A stretch of 32,543 bases of DNA from VBAS01 sp964444975 (GCA_964444975.1 CAYUJD010000039.1:1-32543), one strand, 5' to 3'. Shown: positions 7,549 to 15,896, counted from the first letter of the stretch. Made by a program: numbers and translations. The notes: a model not told the origin generated them from the letters alone.

Positions 7549-10215
7549 CTATTTAAGCCTGTTTTTAATTTCCTGCAGTTTCAATAGTGCTTCCACCGGG
7601 GTAAGGCGATTGATATCAATATCGGCCAGCAGTTTTCTTATTTCCTCAAAAGCTTCACTGTGCGCATCGAAAATGGAAAGCTGCATCTGCTGAAGCGCAA
7701 TACTTTTAACTTTCCTGCTTAAACTATCCAAATCTTTTTCACCTCTTCTGAATTCCGGCTCCTGGCTACCGGGTTCTTCCCCCACATGCTTACTCTCCAG
7801 TTGTTTTAAAATTTCGTTGGCCCGGTCAATCAGCGAAGGGGGCATGCCGGCCATTTTTGCCACATGAATGCCGAAGCTGTGTGTGCTGCCGCCGCGGGCC
7901 AGTTTTCTTAAAAAAATAATTTTATTGCCCGCCTCTTTATTGGTGATGTGATAATTCTTTATCCGGGGAAAATTATCTTCCAGTTCATTCAGTTCATGAT
8001 AATGCGTGGCAAAAAGTGTTTTGGGTTTGTGCGGTGAATTATGCAGGTGCTCGGCAATGCTCCAGGCAATAGAAATACCATCGTAGGTGGAAGTGCCGCG
8101 GCCGATTTCATCCAGCAAGATGAGACTGCCGGCTGAAACATTGTTAATGATGCTGGCCGTTTCATTCATTTCCACCATAAAAGTACTTTCACCACCGCTC
8201 AGGTTGTCGGAAGCGCCAACACGGGTAAAGATTTTGTCGGTAAGTGAAACCAGGGCTTCATCGGCCGGCACAAAGCTGCCCATATGCGCCATCAGGGTAA
8301 TAAGGGCAGTTTGCCTGAGCAGCGCCGATTTACCGCTCATATTGGGGCCGGTAAGAATGATGATTTGCTGTTCGCTGCTGTTCAGCTCAAGATCATTGCT
8401 GATATAACTTTCGCCCACGGGTAAATTTCTTTCTATCACCGGGTGGCGTCCGCTTTTTATCACCAGCGCATCGCCTTCGTGCAGGGTTGGTTTTTTGTAC
8501 TGGTATTGCAGCGCATTGTATGCAAAACAACGGAGGCAATCCAGCACGGCAAGCATATGACCGTTGGTTTGCACAGGCGCCAGGTAATCCATCAACTCGC
8601 TAAGCAGCGCTTCATATACTTCCAGTTCTATTTTCAGAATCTTTTCTTCGGCGCCGGTAATTTTTTCCTCGTATTCTTTCAGCTCAGGAGTCACATAGCG
8701 TTCGGCATTGATGAGGGTTTGCTTGCGCATCCATCCGGCCGGGACCTTGTTTTTATGAGCATGTGTCACTTCCAGGTAATAACCGAAGATATTATTGTAA
8801 CCGATTTTAAGTGATGAAATGCCGGTAGCTTCCGCTTCCTTTTGCTGCAGTTGAGTTAAATACGATTTTCCGCTGTGGGCAATATGACGCAGTTCGTCAA
8901 GCTCATGGTTTACCCCACTGTTTATCATTCCGCCTTTGATGGCAAGGGCCGGCGGGTTGTCAACAATTTCTTTAAAAATTTTTTCGGCAATATAAATGCA
9001 GGGGTTCAGCGCATCGCCCAGGCGTTTCAGGTATTCATTGCCGGCGGCCGTGCAAAGCAGTTTTATTTCCTGCACCTGCCGCAGCCCACGGCTAAGTTGC
9101 AACAGTTCCCTCGGGTTTATTTTCTTTAGCGGGATTTTTGAAACCAGCCTTTCCATATCGCCGCATAGTTTGATGGCATGAGTTATTTTATTGCGCAGGT
9201 CGCTGTGCAGTATAAAATACTCCACCAGCCCGAGACGTTCGTTTATTTTTTGTACGTCTTTTAATGGAAAAACCGTCCAGCGCTTCAGCAGTCTTGCGCC
9301 CATGGGAGAAACAGTATTGTCCAATACATCGAGAAGAGTATGGCCGGCATCCGAATTTTTGTTTACCAGTTCAAGGTTACGGATGGTAAAGCGGTCCATC
9401 CACAAAAAATCATCCCGGTTGATGCGCTGCATAGCGGTGATATGCTGCAGGTTGGGATGCTCGGTTTCTTTCAGGTAATGCAGCACGGCCCCGGCTGCGG
9501 TGATTCCTTTCCGTAAATCATCCACACCGAAACCTTTCAGCGAGATGGTTTGAAAATGTTTCAGCAGGGTTTCTTCGGCATAGGCTTCGCTGAAAATCCA
9601 TTCATCGAGGGTGTAGCTGTAAAACTTTGCCCCAAAAAAATCTTTGAACTTTTTCTGCAGGTGCCGCTGAAAAATCACTTCGGATGGTTTGAAGCTTTGC
9701 AACAGTTTATCGGTATACTCCCGGTCGCCTTCGGCAATAAAAAATTCACCGGTGCTGATGTCGAGAAAAGCAAGACCGTATTCATCTTTTTCAGCAAAAT
9801 GAATTCCGGCCAGGAAATTATTGCTGTGATGTTCCAGCAGCTTCTCGTTTACCGCCGTGCCTGGCGTCACCATTTCAGTCACGCCTCTTTTTACAATTCT
9901 CCCGCCTCCTGGCGGGACCTGTTTGGGATCTTCCAGTTGGTCGCAGATGGCCACCCGGTAACCCGCTTTTACCAGTTTATGCAAATAGGTATCGAGGGCA
10001 TGATGAGGAAAACCGGCCAGGTCGGAAGAAGCAGCTGCGCCATTGTTTCTTTTTGTCAGCGTGATGCCCAGCACCTGCGAAGCGATGATGGCATCCTGGC
10101 CAAAAGTTTCATAGAAATCACCTACACGGAAAAGCAACACGGCATCGGGGTACTTTTGTTTGATAGCCCGGTGCTGCCGCATCAGCGGTGTTTCAGATGT
10201 GGTGGATTTACCCAT
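7549..10215 (-). CDS. mutS: DNA mismatch repair protein MutS
   Basis: MutS recognises mismatches and small loops and starts repair with MutL. With the ATG at 10215 it has 888 residues and begins MGKSTTSETPLMRQH, as homologs do; an ATG at 10236 (895 residues) is also possible. The TTG at 10254 lies inside the -7 box and is unlikely. The mismatch-reading Phe-x-Glu motif is in FRVGDFYETFG. The lever and clamp follow, then the ATPase with Walker A GPNMSGKS, Walker B LILLDEIGRGTSTYDG and the FATHYHEL switch. The tail LTPVEALLKLQEIK is typical. One oddity is a short Pro-Gly-rich insert (VPPGGGR) between DQLEDPKQ and IVKRGVTE, encoded by a palindrome. Identification is firm, the exact start less so. 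Confidence 0.97.
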   Translation of the reverse strand: MGKSTTSETPLMRQHRAIKQKYPDAVLLFRVGDFYETFGQDAIIASQVLGITLTKRNNGAAASSDLAGFPHHALDTYLHKLVKAGYRVAICDQLEDPKQVPPGGGRIVKRGVTEMVTPGTAVNEKLLEHHSNNFLAGIHFAEKDEYGLAFLDISTGEFFIAEGDREYTDKLLQSFKPSEVIFQRHLQKKFKDFFGAKFYSYTLDEWIFSEAYAEETLLKHFQTISLKGFGVDDLRKGITAAGAVLHYLKETEHPNLQHITAMQRINRDDFLWMDRFTIRNLELVNKNSDAGHTLLDVLDNTVSPMGARLLKRWTVFPLKDVQKINERLGLVEYFILHSDLRNKITHAIKLCGDMERLVSKIPLKKINPRELLQLSRGLRQVQEIKLLCTAAGNEYLKRLGDALNPCIYIAEKIFKEIVDNPPALAIKGGMINSGVNHELDELRHIAHSGKSYLTQLQQKEAEATGISSLKIGYNNIFGYYLEVTHAHKNKVPAGWMRKQTLINAERYVTPELKEYEEKITGAEEKILKIELEVYEALLSELMDYLAPVQTNGHMLAVLDCLRCFAYNALQYQYKKPTLHEGDALVIKSGRHPVIERNLPVGESYISNDLELNSSEQQIIILTGPNMSGKSALLRQTALITLMAHMGSFVPADEALVSLTDKIFTRVGASDNLSGGESTFMVEMNETASIINNVSAGSLILLDEIGRGTSTYDGISIAWSIAEHLHNSPHKPKTLFATHYHELNELEDNFPRIKNYHITNKEAGNKIIFLRKLARGGSTHSFGIHVAKMAGMPPSLIDRANEILKQLESKHVGEEPGSQEPEFRRGEKDLDSLSRKVKSIALQQMQLSIFDAHSEAFEEIRKLLADIDINRLTPVEALLKLQEIKNRLK
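9900..9917. repeat. GC palindrome inside the mutS coding sequence
   Basis: TCCCGCC-TCCT-GGCGGGA is a perfect 7-bp inverted repeat with a 4-nt loop. It encodes the PPGGGR insert of MutS at a place where family members as I recall them have only a short linker. It looks like a small palindromic element that entered the gene in frame. Confidence 0.6.
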
Positions 10216-10250
10216 GCGCTGCTTTCTTTTCAACATACCAATCAGGGACA

Positions 10251-10259
10251 GCAAATATA
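10251..10259 (-). promoter_or_regulatory. -7 promoter box for mutS
   Basis: The minus strand reads TATATTTGC, an exact TAnnTTTGC match. Transcription from it would start near 10245, which excludes the TTG at 10254 as the translation start. Confidence 0.6.
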
Positions 10260-10391
10260 AAAGCTTTACCTCTTGCAGCAGGATTTAGAAATTAACAGTG
10301 ATGCAACAAAGCAGTTTGAAAAGTAATCTTTGGTAAAAAATATACTATCCTGCCTATCTTACATTTTCAAATTACGGATAAAACATTCATT

Positions 10392-10925
10392 ATGCACAAT
10401 AGCAACAGGAAAGCAATCATTGCCCTGCTTACCGTTTTCATTTTTGCAGGGAACTCATTTTCAGCCAGCCTTCCGAAAGAACAATGGCAGGCCGTAATTA
10501 CCTGCAACGGGTTTAAGTTTAAAGGGGTTTTAAAAAACGTTACCGACAGCAGCGTAATCATTGCTGTACGGAGTAAAGAAACGGATGAATTTTTATTCCG
10601 TGATATGGATAAAATAAAACTCAGGCCACTGCACGGCGAACCGGGTAAACGACTGGTGGGATTTTTTGCAGCCGGCATTACAGGAGGAGTGATTACCGGT
10701 ATGGCAGTATCTGCCGGTCGTACTGGTGAGCCGGCTGCATTGGCAGGCGTAGTTACGGGCATTGGAAGCGGCCTGCTTTTCGGATTAACCGGCGCATTGC
10801 TGGCGCCGCAGGTTTCCAATTTGTTTGCCACCCGCAAAATTATTGTGCAGCACAATAGCGCTTTTTATGTTTTGCTCAGGCAAAAGCTGTCGGCCTATTG
10901 TCCCTGCCGGCAGGTGCAGGATTAA
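10392..10925 (+). CDS. Signal-peptide protein with a glycine-zipper region, function unknown
   Basis: This 177-residue protein begins with a short basic stretch and a hydrophobic signal (KAIIALLTVFIFAGNSFSAS). A compact region follows (about residues 30-75: KEQWQAVITCNGFKFKGVL ... DEFLFRDMDKIKL) that looks like a small beta-rich domain with a KGVL turn. A long Gly/Ala-rich region (about 85-140) has spaced glycines, as in membrane-inserting glycine-zipper segments. The end has a CPC pair in SAYCPCRQ. I do not recognise a family. It is divergent from mutS with about 175 nt between the starts, and is followed 82 nt later by the CotH-kinase gene on the same strand. Confidence 0.7.
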   Translation: MHNSNRKAIIALLTVFIFAGNSFSASLPKEQWQAVITCNGFKFKGVLKNVTDSSVIIAVRSKETDEFLFRDMDKIKLRPLHGEPGKRLVGFFAAGITGGVITGMAVSAGRTGEPAALAGVVTGIGSGLLFGLTGALLAPQVSNLFATRKIIVQHNSAFYVLLRQKLSAYCPCRQVQD

Positions 10926-11007
10926 TCTTCCGGATAAATACCAACCTGGTCAATCTCATTTAATTCATTAAACAGTTTCAAGTAAATTTACAAGCCAATA
11001 TTGCTTC

Positions 11008-12636
11008 ATGCGACTAAAAACTATTTTGTTCTTTTTTCTGCTGGTGCAAAACTTTTTGCATGCGCAAACGCTTACTTCTTCCAACCTGCCCATTATTATC
11101 ATCAATACCAACGGGCAAACTATTGTGGACGAACCCAAGATTATGGCCGATATGGGAATCGTGTTTAATGGCCCTGGTGCAAGAAACAATGTTACCGATC
11201 CGTATAATCATTACAGCGGCAAAGTGGGGATAGAAATCCGGGGGCACTCATCCCAGATGTTTCCGATGAAGTCATACAGCATTGAGCTTTGGGATGCTTC
11301 GGGCAATTCGGTTGATAAATCACTTTTCGGCCTGCCTAAAGAAAGCGACTGGGTGCTGTATGCCCCCTATACCGATAAAACCCTGATGCGGAATTTCCTT
11401 GCCTACACTATTTCAAACGAGCTGGGCCGCTGGGCAGCGCACTGCCGTTTTGTGGAGCTGGTCATCAACGGTGATTACAAAGGTATTTATGTTTTCATGG
11501 AAAGAATAAAACGGGGCAGCGGCCGGGTGAATATTGCAAAAATGGCCGCTACAGATGTGAGCGGCGATGCCGTGACCGGCGGATATATTTTCAGCCTGGA
11601 TAAGGATGCCAACGGATGGTTCTCTTCATTTGTTTCGCCCAACTCCACCAATGGCAATAAGCGGCAGTTCAGTTATGTGTATCCCAAGCTGGAAAACATT
11701 GTGCAGGCACAGAAGGATTATATCAAAAGCTATGTAGACAGTTTTGAGTATGTACTTGCTGGCAGGGACTACCAGGATAAATCGATTGGTGTAAGAAAAT
11801 TTGCCGACCTCGCTTCCTTTATTGATTATTTTATCGTGAACGAAATAAGCCGCAATGTGGATGGTTATCGCCTCAGCGCTTATTTTTATAAAGACCGCAA
11901 CAGCCGCAACCCGAAAATCGTTGCCGGGCCGGTGTGGGATTATGATCTTGCTTTTCGCAATGCCAACTATTGCGAGGGCAGCAATACCAATGGCTGGGCA
12001 TATCTTTTTAATTATGCCTGCCCCGGCGACGGCGCCGGGCTGATACCTTTCTGGTGGGAAAGGCTGATGACTGATTCGGCATTCACAAGCGATTTGCGCT
12101 GCCGCTGGAAACAGCTGCGGCAAACCACCCTCAGTGTAACGCAAATAAATTTCCTTATTGATTCCATTGTAACACTTACTGCCGAAGCAAGGCAACGGCA
12201 TTTTCAGCGCTGGCCGGTACTGGGTCAATATGTATGGCCCAACCCTCAGCCGATAGCAACCACTTATGATGGTGAAATCAGTTTGCTGAAGGAGTGGCTT
12301 ACAAACCGGCTGTACTGGATTGACAATAACCTGCCCAACAGCGGCGCCTGCGAAGATTGGCCGGTGGAAGTCGAAGGCACCATGAAGGCTGATATTTATC
12401 CCAACCCGAACAATGGCGATGGGGTTATCCGGGTGAAAACAAAAATCAGCCAGCTGATCCTGTTGAATGTTTTCGATGGAATGGGACGCCGGGTTCATTC
12501 GCAAAGCATCCATGCTGTACCTGTTTCCAATTTTATCTCTCTTGAAAAAATGAAAGGCTGGCAACCGGGCATCTATTATTTTATTTTTACCAATAAGGCT
12601 GGTGAAAAAATCACCCGCAAAGTGATGAAATATTAA
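11008..12636 (+). CDS. Secreted CotH-kinase protein with T9SS type-A sorting domain
   Basis: The 542-residue precursor has a signal peptide (MRLKTILFFFLLVQNFLHAQ). Residues about 27-440 match the CotH kinase family, atypical protein kinases first known from Bacillus spore coats. Landmarks are KVGIEIRGHSSQMFPMKSY, the ESDWVLYAPYTDKTLMRN block, NGDYKGIYVFMERIKR, the VNEISRNVDGYRLSAYFYKD stretch, and the WDYDLAF motif (residues 310-316) that supplies metal-binding aspartates. Residues about 461-542 are a T9SS type-A sorting domain, starting IYPNPNNGDG and ending IYYFIFTNKAGEKITRKVMK, which would direct export and surface attachment. The substrate is unknown, presumably another secreted or surface protein. 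Confidence in both domains is high. Confidence 0.93.
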   Translation: MRLKTILFFFLLVQNFLHAQTLTSSNLPIIIINTNGQTIVDEPKIMADMGIVFNGPGARNNVTDPYNHYSGKVGIEIRGHSSQMFPMKSYSIELWDASGNSVDKSLFGLPKESDWVLYAPYTDKTLMRNFLAYTISNELGRWAAHCRFVELVINGDYKGIYVFMERIKRGSGRVNIAKMAATDVSGDAVTGGYIFSLDKDANGWFSSFVSPNSTNGNKRQFSYVYPKLENIVQAQKDYIKSYVDSFEYVLAGRDYQDKSIGVRKFADLASFIDYFIVNEISRNVDGYRLSAYFYKDRNSRNPKIVAGPVWDYDLAFRNANYCEGSNTNGWAYLFNYACPGDGAGLIPFWWERLMTDSAFTSDLRCRWKQLRQTTLSVTQINFLIDSIVTLTAEARQRHFQRWPVLGQYVWPNPQPIATTYDGEISLLKEWLTNRLYWIDNNLPNSGACEDWPVEVEGTMKADIYPNPNNGDGVIRVKTKISQLILLNVFDGMGRRVHSQSIHAVPVSNFISLEKMKGWQPGIYYFIFTNKAGEKITRKVMKY

Positions 12637-12694
12637 ATCGATTATCTTCCCGCTGCAAAAACCATTTTCCTTCAATAGCAATTTCATACCAACG

Positions 12695-13822
12695 ATGATA
12701 AGAGGCTTTTTAAAATCCCTGTTGGGGATCTTCATCCTGCTGGTGGCCTTTTTGCTGATTTCAGGCCGCACCTATATTTTCAAAGCAGCCTGGTATGGCG
12801 CGGCAGATATTGACGACTATAAGATATTTGAAAACCGCAGGGTGAGCAGCGGGCAACCGCAACCCTGGCCGATGGCTGCTGATTACAATAGAATTTTTTA
12901 TCCCGACAGCCTGAACAGAAAACTTGAAAAATTTGAAACCATCGGGCTGGTGGTTATCCGGAATGATTCTTTGCTCTTTGAAAAATACAGGGACGGTTAC
13001 AGCGACAGCTCCCTGTCAGGTTCTTTTTCTATTGCCAAAAGCATCACTTCACTGCTGACGGGCATAGCACTCAAAGAAGGATTAATACAATCCCCCGATC
13101 AGCCGGTAAGTGATTACCTGCCGGAATTTAAAATTGGACCGGGAGCCAGGCTGACAATCCGCCACCTGCTCACCATGAGCAGCGGCAGCAACTGGGATGA
13201 ATCTTACATGAATCCGTTTTCTGTGACTACGGAAGCTTATTACGGAAATGATTTATACAAAACCGCAACCGGCATCAGGATTGAAAAAGAACCCGGCACT
13301 TTTCATCAATATCTTTCGGGCAATACACAACTGCTGGGTTTGATTCTGGAAAAAGCAACCGGAACAACACTGAGTGAGTTTGCATCGGAAAAACTGTGGA
13401 AGCCGCTGGGTGCCGAACATACGGCATTGTGGAGCCTCGACAAAAAAAACGGACATGAAAAAGCCTATTGTTGTTTTAATACCAATGCCCGTGATTTTGC
13501 AAGGCTGGGTCAACTGATGCTCGACAGCGGACGGTGGAAGGGAGTGGAAATTATTGACAGCAGCTACTGGAGGCAGTCCGTTACACCCTGTGGCATAACA
13601 GATGAATCTGGCCAGGCCTGTAATTACTATGGCTACCAGTGGTGGATTGTACCGGAACGGCAGGATATTTTTTATGCCTGGGGAATACTGGGTCAGTATA
13701 TCGTGGTGATTCCCTCCAGAAAAATGGTGATTGTAAGACTCGGTAAGAAAAGTGCCGGGCAGCGAACGCCCAACTCGGCCGAACTTGTTTACTGGCTGAT
13801 TGAATGGGCTGAAAAAATCTGA
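12695..13822 (+). CDS. Membrane-anchored serine hydrolase, beta-lactamase class C fold
   Basis: This 375-residue protein has an N-terminal hydrophobic helix (LKSLLGIFILLVAFLLI) that probably anchors it with the enzyme in the periplasm. The S-x-x-K catalytic pair is S112-I-A-K115 in SGSFSIAKSITSLLTG. The second motif is Y206 in HQYLSGNTQLLGLILE. Downstream blocks GYQWWIV and WGILGQYIVVIP fit the third part of the active site. These features place it in the broad AmpC/esterase EstB/D-aminopeptidase group (COG1680). Members range from esterases to peptidases, so actual beta-lactamase activity should not be assumed. It follows the CotH gene by 58 nt. The fold is sure, the substrate unknown. Confidence 0.9.
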   Translation: MIRGFLKSLLGIFILLVAFLLISGRTYIFKAAWYGAADIDDYKIFENRRVSSGQPQPWPMAADYNRIFYPDSLNRKLEKFETIGLVVIRNDSLLFEKYRDGYSDSSLSGSFSIAKSITSLLTGIALKEGLIQSPDQPVSDYLPEFKIGPGARLTIRHLLTMSSGSNWDESYMNPFSVTTEAYYGNDLYKTATGIRIEKEPGTFHQYLSGNTQLLGLILEKATGTTLSEFASEKLWKPLGAEHTALWSLDKKNGHEKAYCCFNTNARDFARLGQLMLDSGRWKGVEIIDSSYWRQSVTPCGITDESGQACNYYGYQWWIVPERQDIFYAWGILGQYIVVIPSRKMVIVRLGKKSAGQRTPNSAELVYWLIEWAEKI

Positions 13823-13830
13823 CAGCCGGT

Positions 13831-13839
13831 TAACTTTGC
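13831..13839 (+). promoter_or_regulatory. -7 promoter box for the TrmH-family gene
   Basis: TAACTTTGC matches TAnnTTTGC exactly and ends only 3 nt before the ATG at 13843, implying a leaderless or almost leaderless transcript. Confidence 0.6.
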
Positions 13840-13842
13840 GCC

Positions 13843-14388
13843 ATGCGAAAACTGGGCATGCCCGAACTGGGCCGCAAATCGGTTGAAGAGTTTAAGAAGG
13901 CAGAAAAATTTCCCATCATAGTTTTGCTGGAAAATATCCGCAGCGCCTACAATGTGGGCAGTGTGTTCCGCACGGCCGATGCGTTTCTTATTCAGGCTAT
14001 TTATATCATCGGCTATTCGGCCCGGCCGCCGCACAAGGAAATTAAAAAGACCGCTTTGGGAGCCGAAGAAACCGTTGAATGGAAATACTTCAAAACATCT
14101 GCTGAAGCCATTGCTGATTTGAAAGTTAATGGTTTTAATATTTATGCGGTGGAGCAAACCGAAGGAAGCATTTTATTGCACGAGTTTCGGCATAAAAAAA
14201 ATAAAAAAATAGCGGTGCTGTTTGGAAACGAAGTGACGGGAGTGGAGCAGAGCACCATTCATCTTTGCGATGGCTGCGTGGAAATTCCGCAGTTGGGTAT
14301 GAAACATTCATTGAACATTGCTACAGCAGCAGGCGTCGTGCTGTGGGAGCTGGTGAGAAGCATCCTGCCCCCCAAAGGGGAAACTTAG
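13843..14388 (+). CDS. TrmH/SpoU-family RNA 2'-O-methyltransferase
   Basis: This 181-residue protein is of the SPOUT fold (trefoil-knot methyltransferase) that methylates ribose 2'-OH in tRNA or rRNA using S-adenosylmethionine. Motif 1 is ENIRSAYNVGSVFRTAD, with the conserved Asn and catalytic Arg. Motif 2 is AVLFGNEVTGV and motif 3 is IPQLGMKHSLNIATAAGVVLWE. It has no N-terminal RNA-binding extension, so it resembles short TrmL/TrmH-like members; the target nucleotide cannot be read from sequence. The start MRKLGMPELGRKS fits Bacteroidota homologs as I recall them, although it leaves almost no leader after the -7 box. The last residues, PPKGET and the stop, come from a CCCC-AAA-GGGG palindrome rather than from the domain. 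Confidence 0.94.
   Translation: MRKLGMPELGRKSVEEFKKAEKFPIIVLLENIRSAYNVGSVFRTADAFLIQAIYIIGYSARPPHKEIKKTALGAEETVEWKYFKTSAEAIADLKVNGFNIYAVEQTEGSILLHEFRHKKNKKIAVLFGNEVTGVEQSTIHLCDGCVEIPQLGMKHSLNIATAAGVVLWELVRSILPPKGET
14370..14380. repeat. Short GC palindrome at the 3' end of the TrmH-family gene
   Basis: CCCC-AAA-GGGG forms a small hairpin within the last codons of the methyltransferase gene and is followed by AAACTTAG, which supplies the stop. It resembles the CCCCT-GA-AGGGG element at 32314-32325. Confidence 0.5.
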
Positions 14389-14475
14389 GTTGTGGTTTCC
14401 TCTATTTGATGTGATAGTTGAATAGCACTGGTATAATTTTAAAGTTGGAAATTGAGTATTGAACATTGAAAATTT

Positions 14476-15426
14476 ATGAGTAAAGTAAAAAGTTATCTCT
14501 CACTAATCAAATTCTCTCACACCATCTTTGCTATGCCCTTTGCACTGATTGGATTTTTTCTGGGATTAAGGGCTACAGGAGAATTAGTTTATAAGGTTGT
14601 TGGTGTCGGGCAGTGGAATTTAAATAAGACTGTTGGTTGGGGAAAAAATAATGTACCGATTAGTCAATTTACAAGTCAACCCATAAATAAGTTTTTGCTT
14701 ATCATTCTCTGCATGATCTTTGCCCGCAGCGCCGCCATGGCTTTTAACCGCTACCTCGACCGGCATTTTGATGCCATGAACCCGAGAACAGCCTTCAGGG
14801 AAATTCCAGCTGGCATTTTAAAAGCCAACAGTGTTTTGCTTTTTACCATTATCAATTGCCTGCTGTTTATGGCCTGTACTTTTTTTATCAACAGGCTCTG
14901 CTTTTATCTTTCGCCGGTAGCCTTGCTAGTAGTGCTGGGCTATAGTTATACAAAACGGTTTACACCGCTTTGTCACCTGGTGCTTGGTTTAGGCTTGTCG
15001 CTGGCGCCTATCGGGGCTTACCTGGCCGTTACGGGAGTTTTTCACTGGCTGCCCATATTATTTTCTTTGGCAGTTATATTCTGGGTCAGCGGGTTTGACA
15101 TCATTTATGCCCTGCAGGATGAAGAGTTTGACAGGGAACAAAAGCTTTATTCATTGCCTGCATGGCTGGGCAAGGCAAAAGCATTGCGGGTTTCTGAACT
15201 GTTTCATGTGCTGAGCTCAGCATGTGTGATAGCAGCCGGTTGGTTCGGCGGTTTCGGCTGGCTCTATTGGGCGGGAGTGGCTGTATTTGCCGGCATGCTC
15301 ATTTACCAGCATTCGCTTGTAAAACCAAACGACCTGCGAAAAGTGAACCTTGCATTCATGACCGCCAACGGCATCGCTTCTGTTGTGTTTGCCATCTTTG
15401 TCATTGCTGACCTGTTTGTAAATTAA
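14476..15426 (+). CDS. UbiA-family prenyltransferase (probably menaquinone pathway)
   Basis: This 316-residue integral membrane protein carries both Asp-rich prenyl-diphosphate/Mg2+ motifs of UbiA enzymes: N91-RYL-D95-RHF-D99 followed by AMNPRTAFREIPAG, and DIIYALQDEEFDREQ. The block YSYTKRFTPLCHLVLGLGLSLAPIGAYLAVTG is typical of the 4-hydroxybenzoate polyprenyltransferase/MqnP branch. In Bacteroidota, which use menaquinone, it most likely prenylates a futalosine-pathway or related aromatic precursor. Residues about 36-70, in the loop between the first two helices, form an unusual polar, Asn/Gln-rich, AT-rich insertion that I do not recall in homologs. It is followed 59 nt later by ruvX. Family is sure, exact substrate is not. 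Confidence 0.93.
   Translation: MSKVKSYLSLIKFSHTIFAMPFALIGFFLGLRATGELVYKVVGVGQWNLNKTVGWGKNNVPISQFTSQPINKFLLIILCMIFARSAAMAFNRYLDRHFDAMNPRTAFREIPAGILKANSVLLFTIINCLLFMACTFFINRLCFYLSPVALLVVLGYSYTKRFTPLCHLVLGLGLSLAPIGAYLAVTGVFHWLPILFSLAVIFWVSGFDIIYALQDEEFDREQKLYSLPAWLGKAKALRVSELFHVLSSACVIAAGWFGGFGWLYWAGVAVFAGMLIYQHSLVKPNDLRKVNLAFMTANGIASVVFAIFVIADLFVN
14581..14685 (+). repeat. AT-rich in-frame insertion in the ubiA-family gene
   Basis: This stretch encodes about 35 residues (from GELVYKVVG to SQPIN) between the first and second membrane helices. It is visibly more AT-rich than the rest of the gene, and its latter half (ATTAGTCAATTTACAAGTCA) resembles the low-complexity AT-rich intergenic sequences in this window. 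It has no stop codon and keeps the frame. Confidence 0.45.
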
Positions 15427-15430
15427 AAAT

Positions 15431-15481
15431 TCAAAAGTAAAAATTAAAGACAGGGTTTGACTTTTTACTATTTACTTTTGA
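15431..15481. repeat. Inverted repeat upstream of ruvX
   Basis: TCAAAAGTAAA (15431-15441) and TTTACTTTTGA (15471-15481) are perfect 11-bp inverted copies separated by 29 nt. They occupy nearly all of the gap between the ubiA-family gene and ruvX. The right arm contains the putative -7 box. Confidence 0.6.
15473..15480 (+). promoter_or_regulatory. -7 promoter box for ruvX
   Basis: TACTTTTG fits TAnnTTTG and ends 5 nt before the ruvX ATG at 15486, so the mRNA would be essentially leaderless. It lies within the right arm of the inverted repeat. Confidence 0.45.
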
Positions 15482-15485
15482 CTTC

Positions 15486-15896
15486 ATGAGCCGGATTATT
15501 TCGATAGATTATGGTTTGAAACGTACCGGAGTTGCCGTAACCGATCCTTTGAAAATCATTGCGACCGGTTTAACCACCGTAGATTCAAAAAAACTTATCC
15601 CATTTTTGAAAGGATATTTTTCAAAAGAAGAAGTTGAGCTGATCATCATAGGCGAGCCGAAAAACTGGGACGATACTGCCACTCATGCCACTCCGCTGGT
15701 GGAGAAATGCATCAAAGAATTAGAGAAAAATTTCCCTCATATTCCCATTAAAAAAGTGGATGAACGCTACACTTCCAAAATGGCCAGAGACTCCATGCTG
15801 GAAATGGGGCTGAAAAAAAAGCAGCGAAGAAACAAAAAGCTGCTGGATGAAATTGCCGCCACGATTCTGCTGCAGGAGTACCTGCGTACACTTTAA
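15486..15896 (+). CDS. ruvX: Holliday junction resolvase-like RuvX/YqgF
   Basis: This is a 136-residue RNase H-fold protein of the YqgF family. YqgF is implicated in maturation of 16S rRNA 5' ends and has also been described as a Holliday-junction resolvase. The catalytic acidic residues are in SIDYGLKRTGVAV (first strand), near VDERYTSKMA, and in LDEIAATILLQEYL at the end. The GEPKNWD turn is a good fit for GxP in the family. Length is normal. A -7 box lies directly upstream and an inverted repeat surrounds it, so it may have its own promoter in addition to read-through from the ubiA-family gene. Confidence 0.95.
   Translation: MSRIISIDYGLKRTGVAVTDPLKIIATGLTTVDSKKLIPFLKGYFSKEEVELIIIGEPKNWDDTATHATPLVEKCIKELEKNFPHIPIKKVDERYTSKMARDSMLEMGLKKKQRRNKKLLDEIAATILLQEYLRTL

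Noticed and set aside
11626..12771. 381-codon minus-strand open frame opposite the CotH-kinase gene
   Set aside because: It overlaps a gene with clear domains, shows no signal or motif, and runs into the start of the next plus-strand gene; treated as a shadow.
12695..13822. Antibiotic-resistance beta-lactamase
   Set aside because: Only the general serine-hydrolase motifs are present. The membrane anchor and COG1680-like layout suggest a housekeeping esterase or peptidase.
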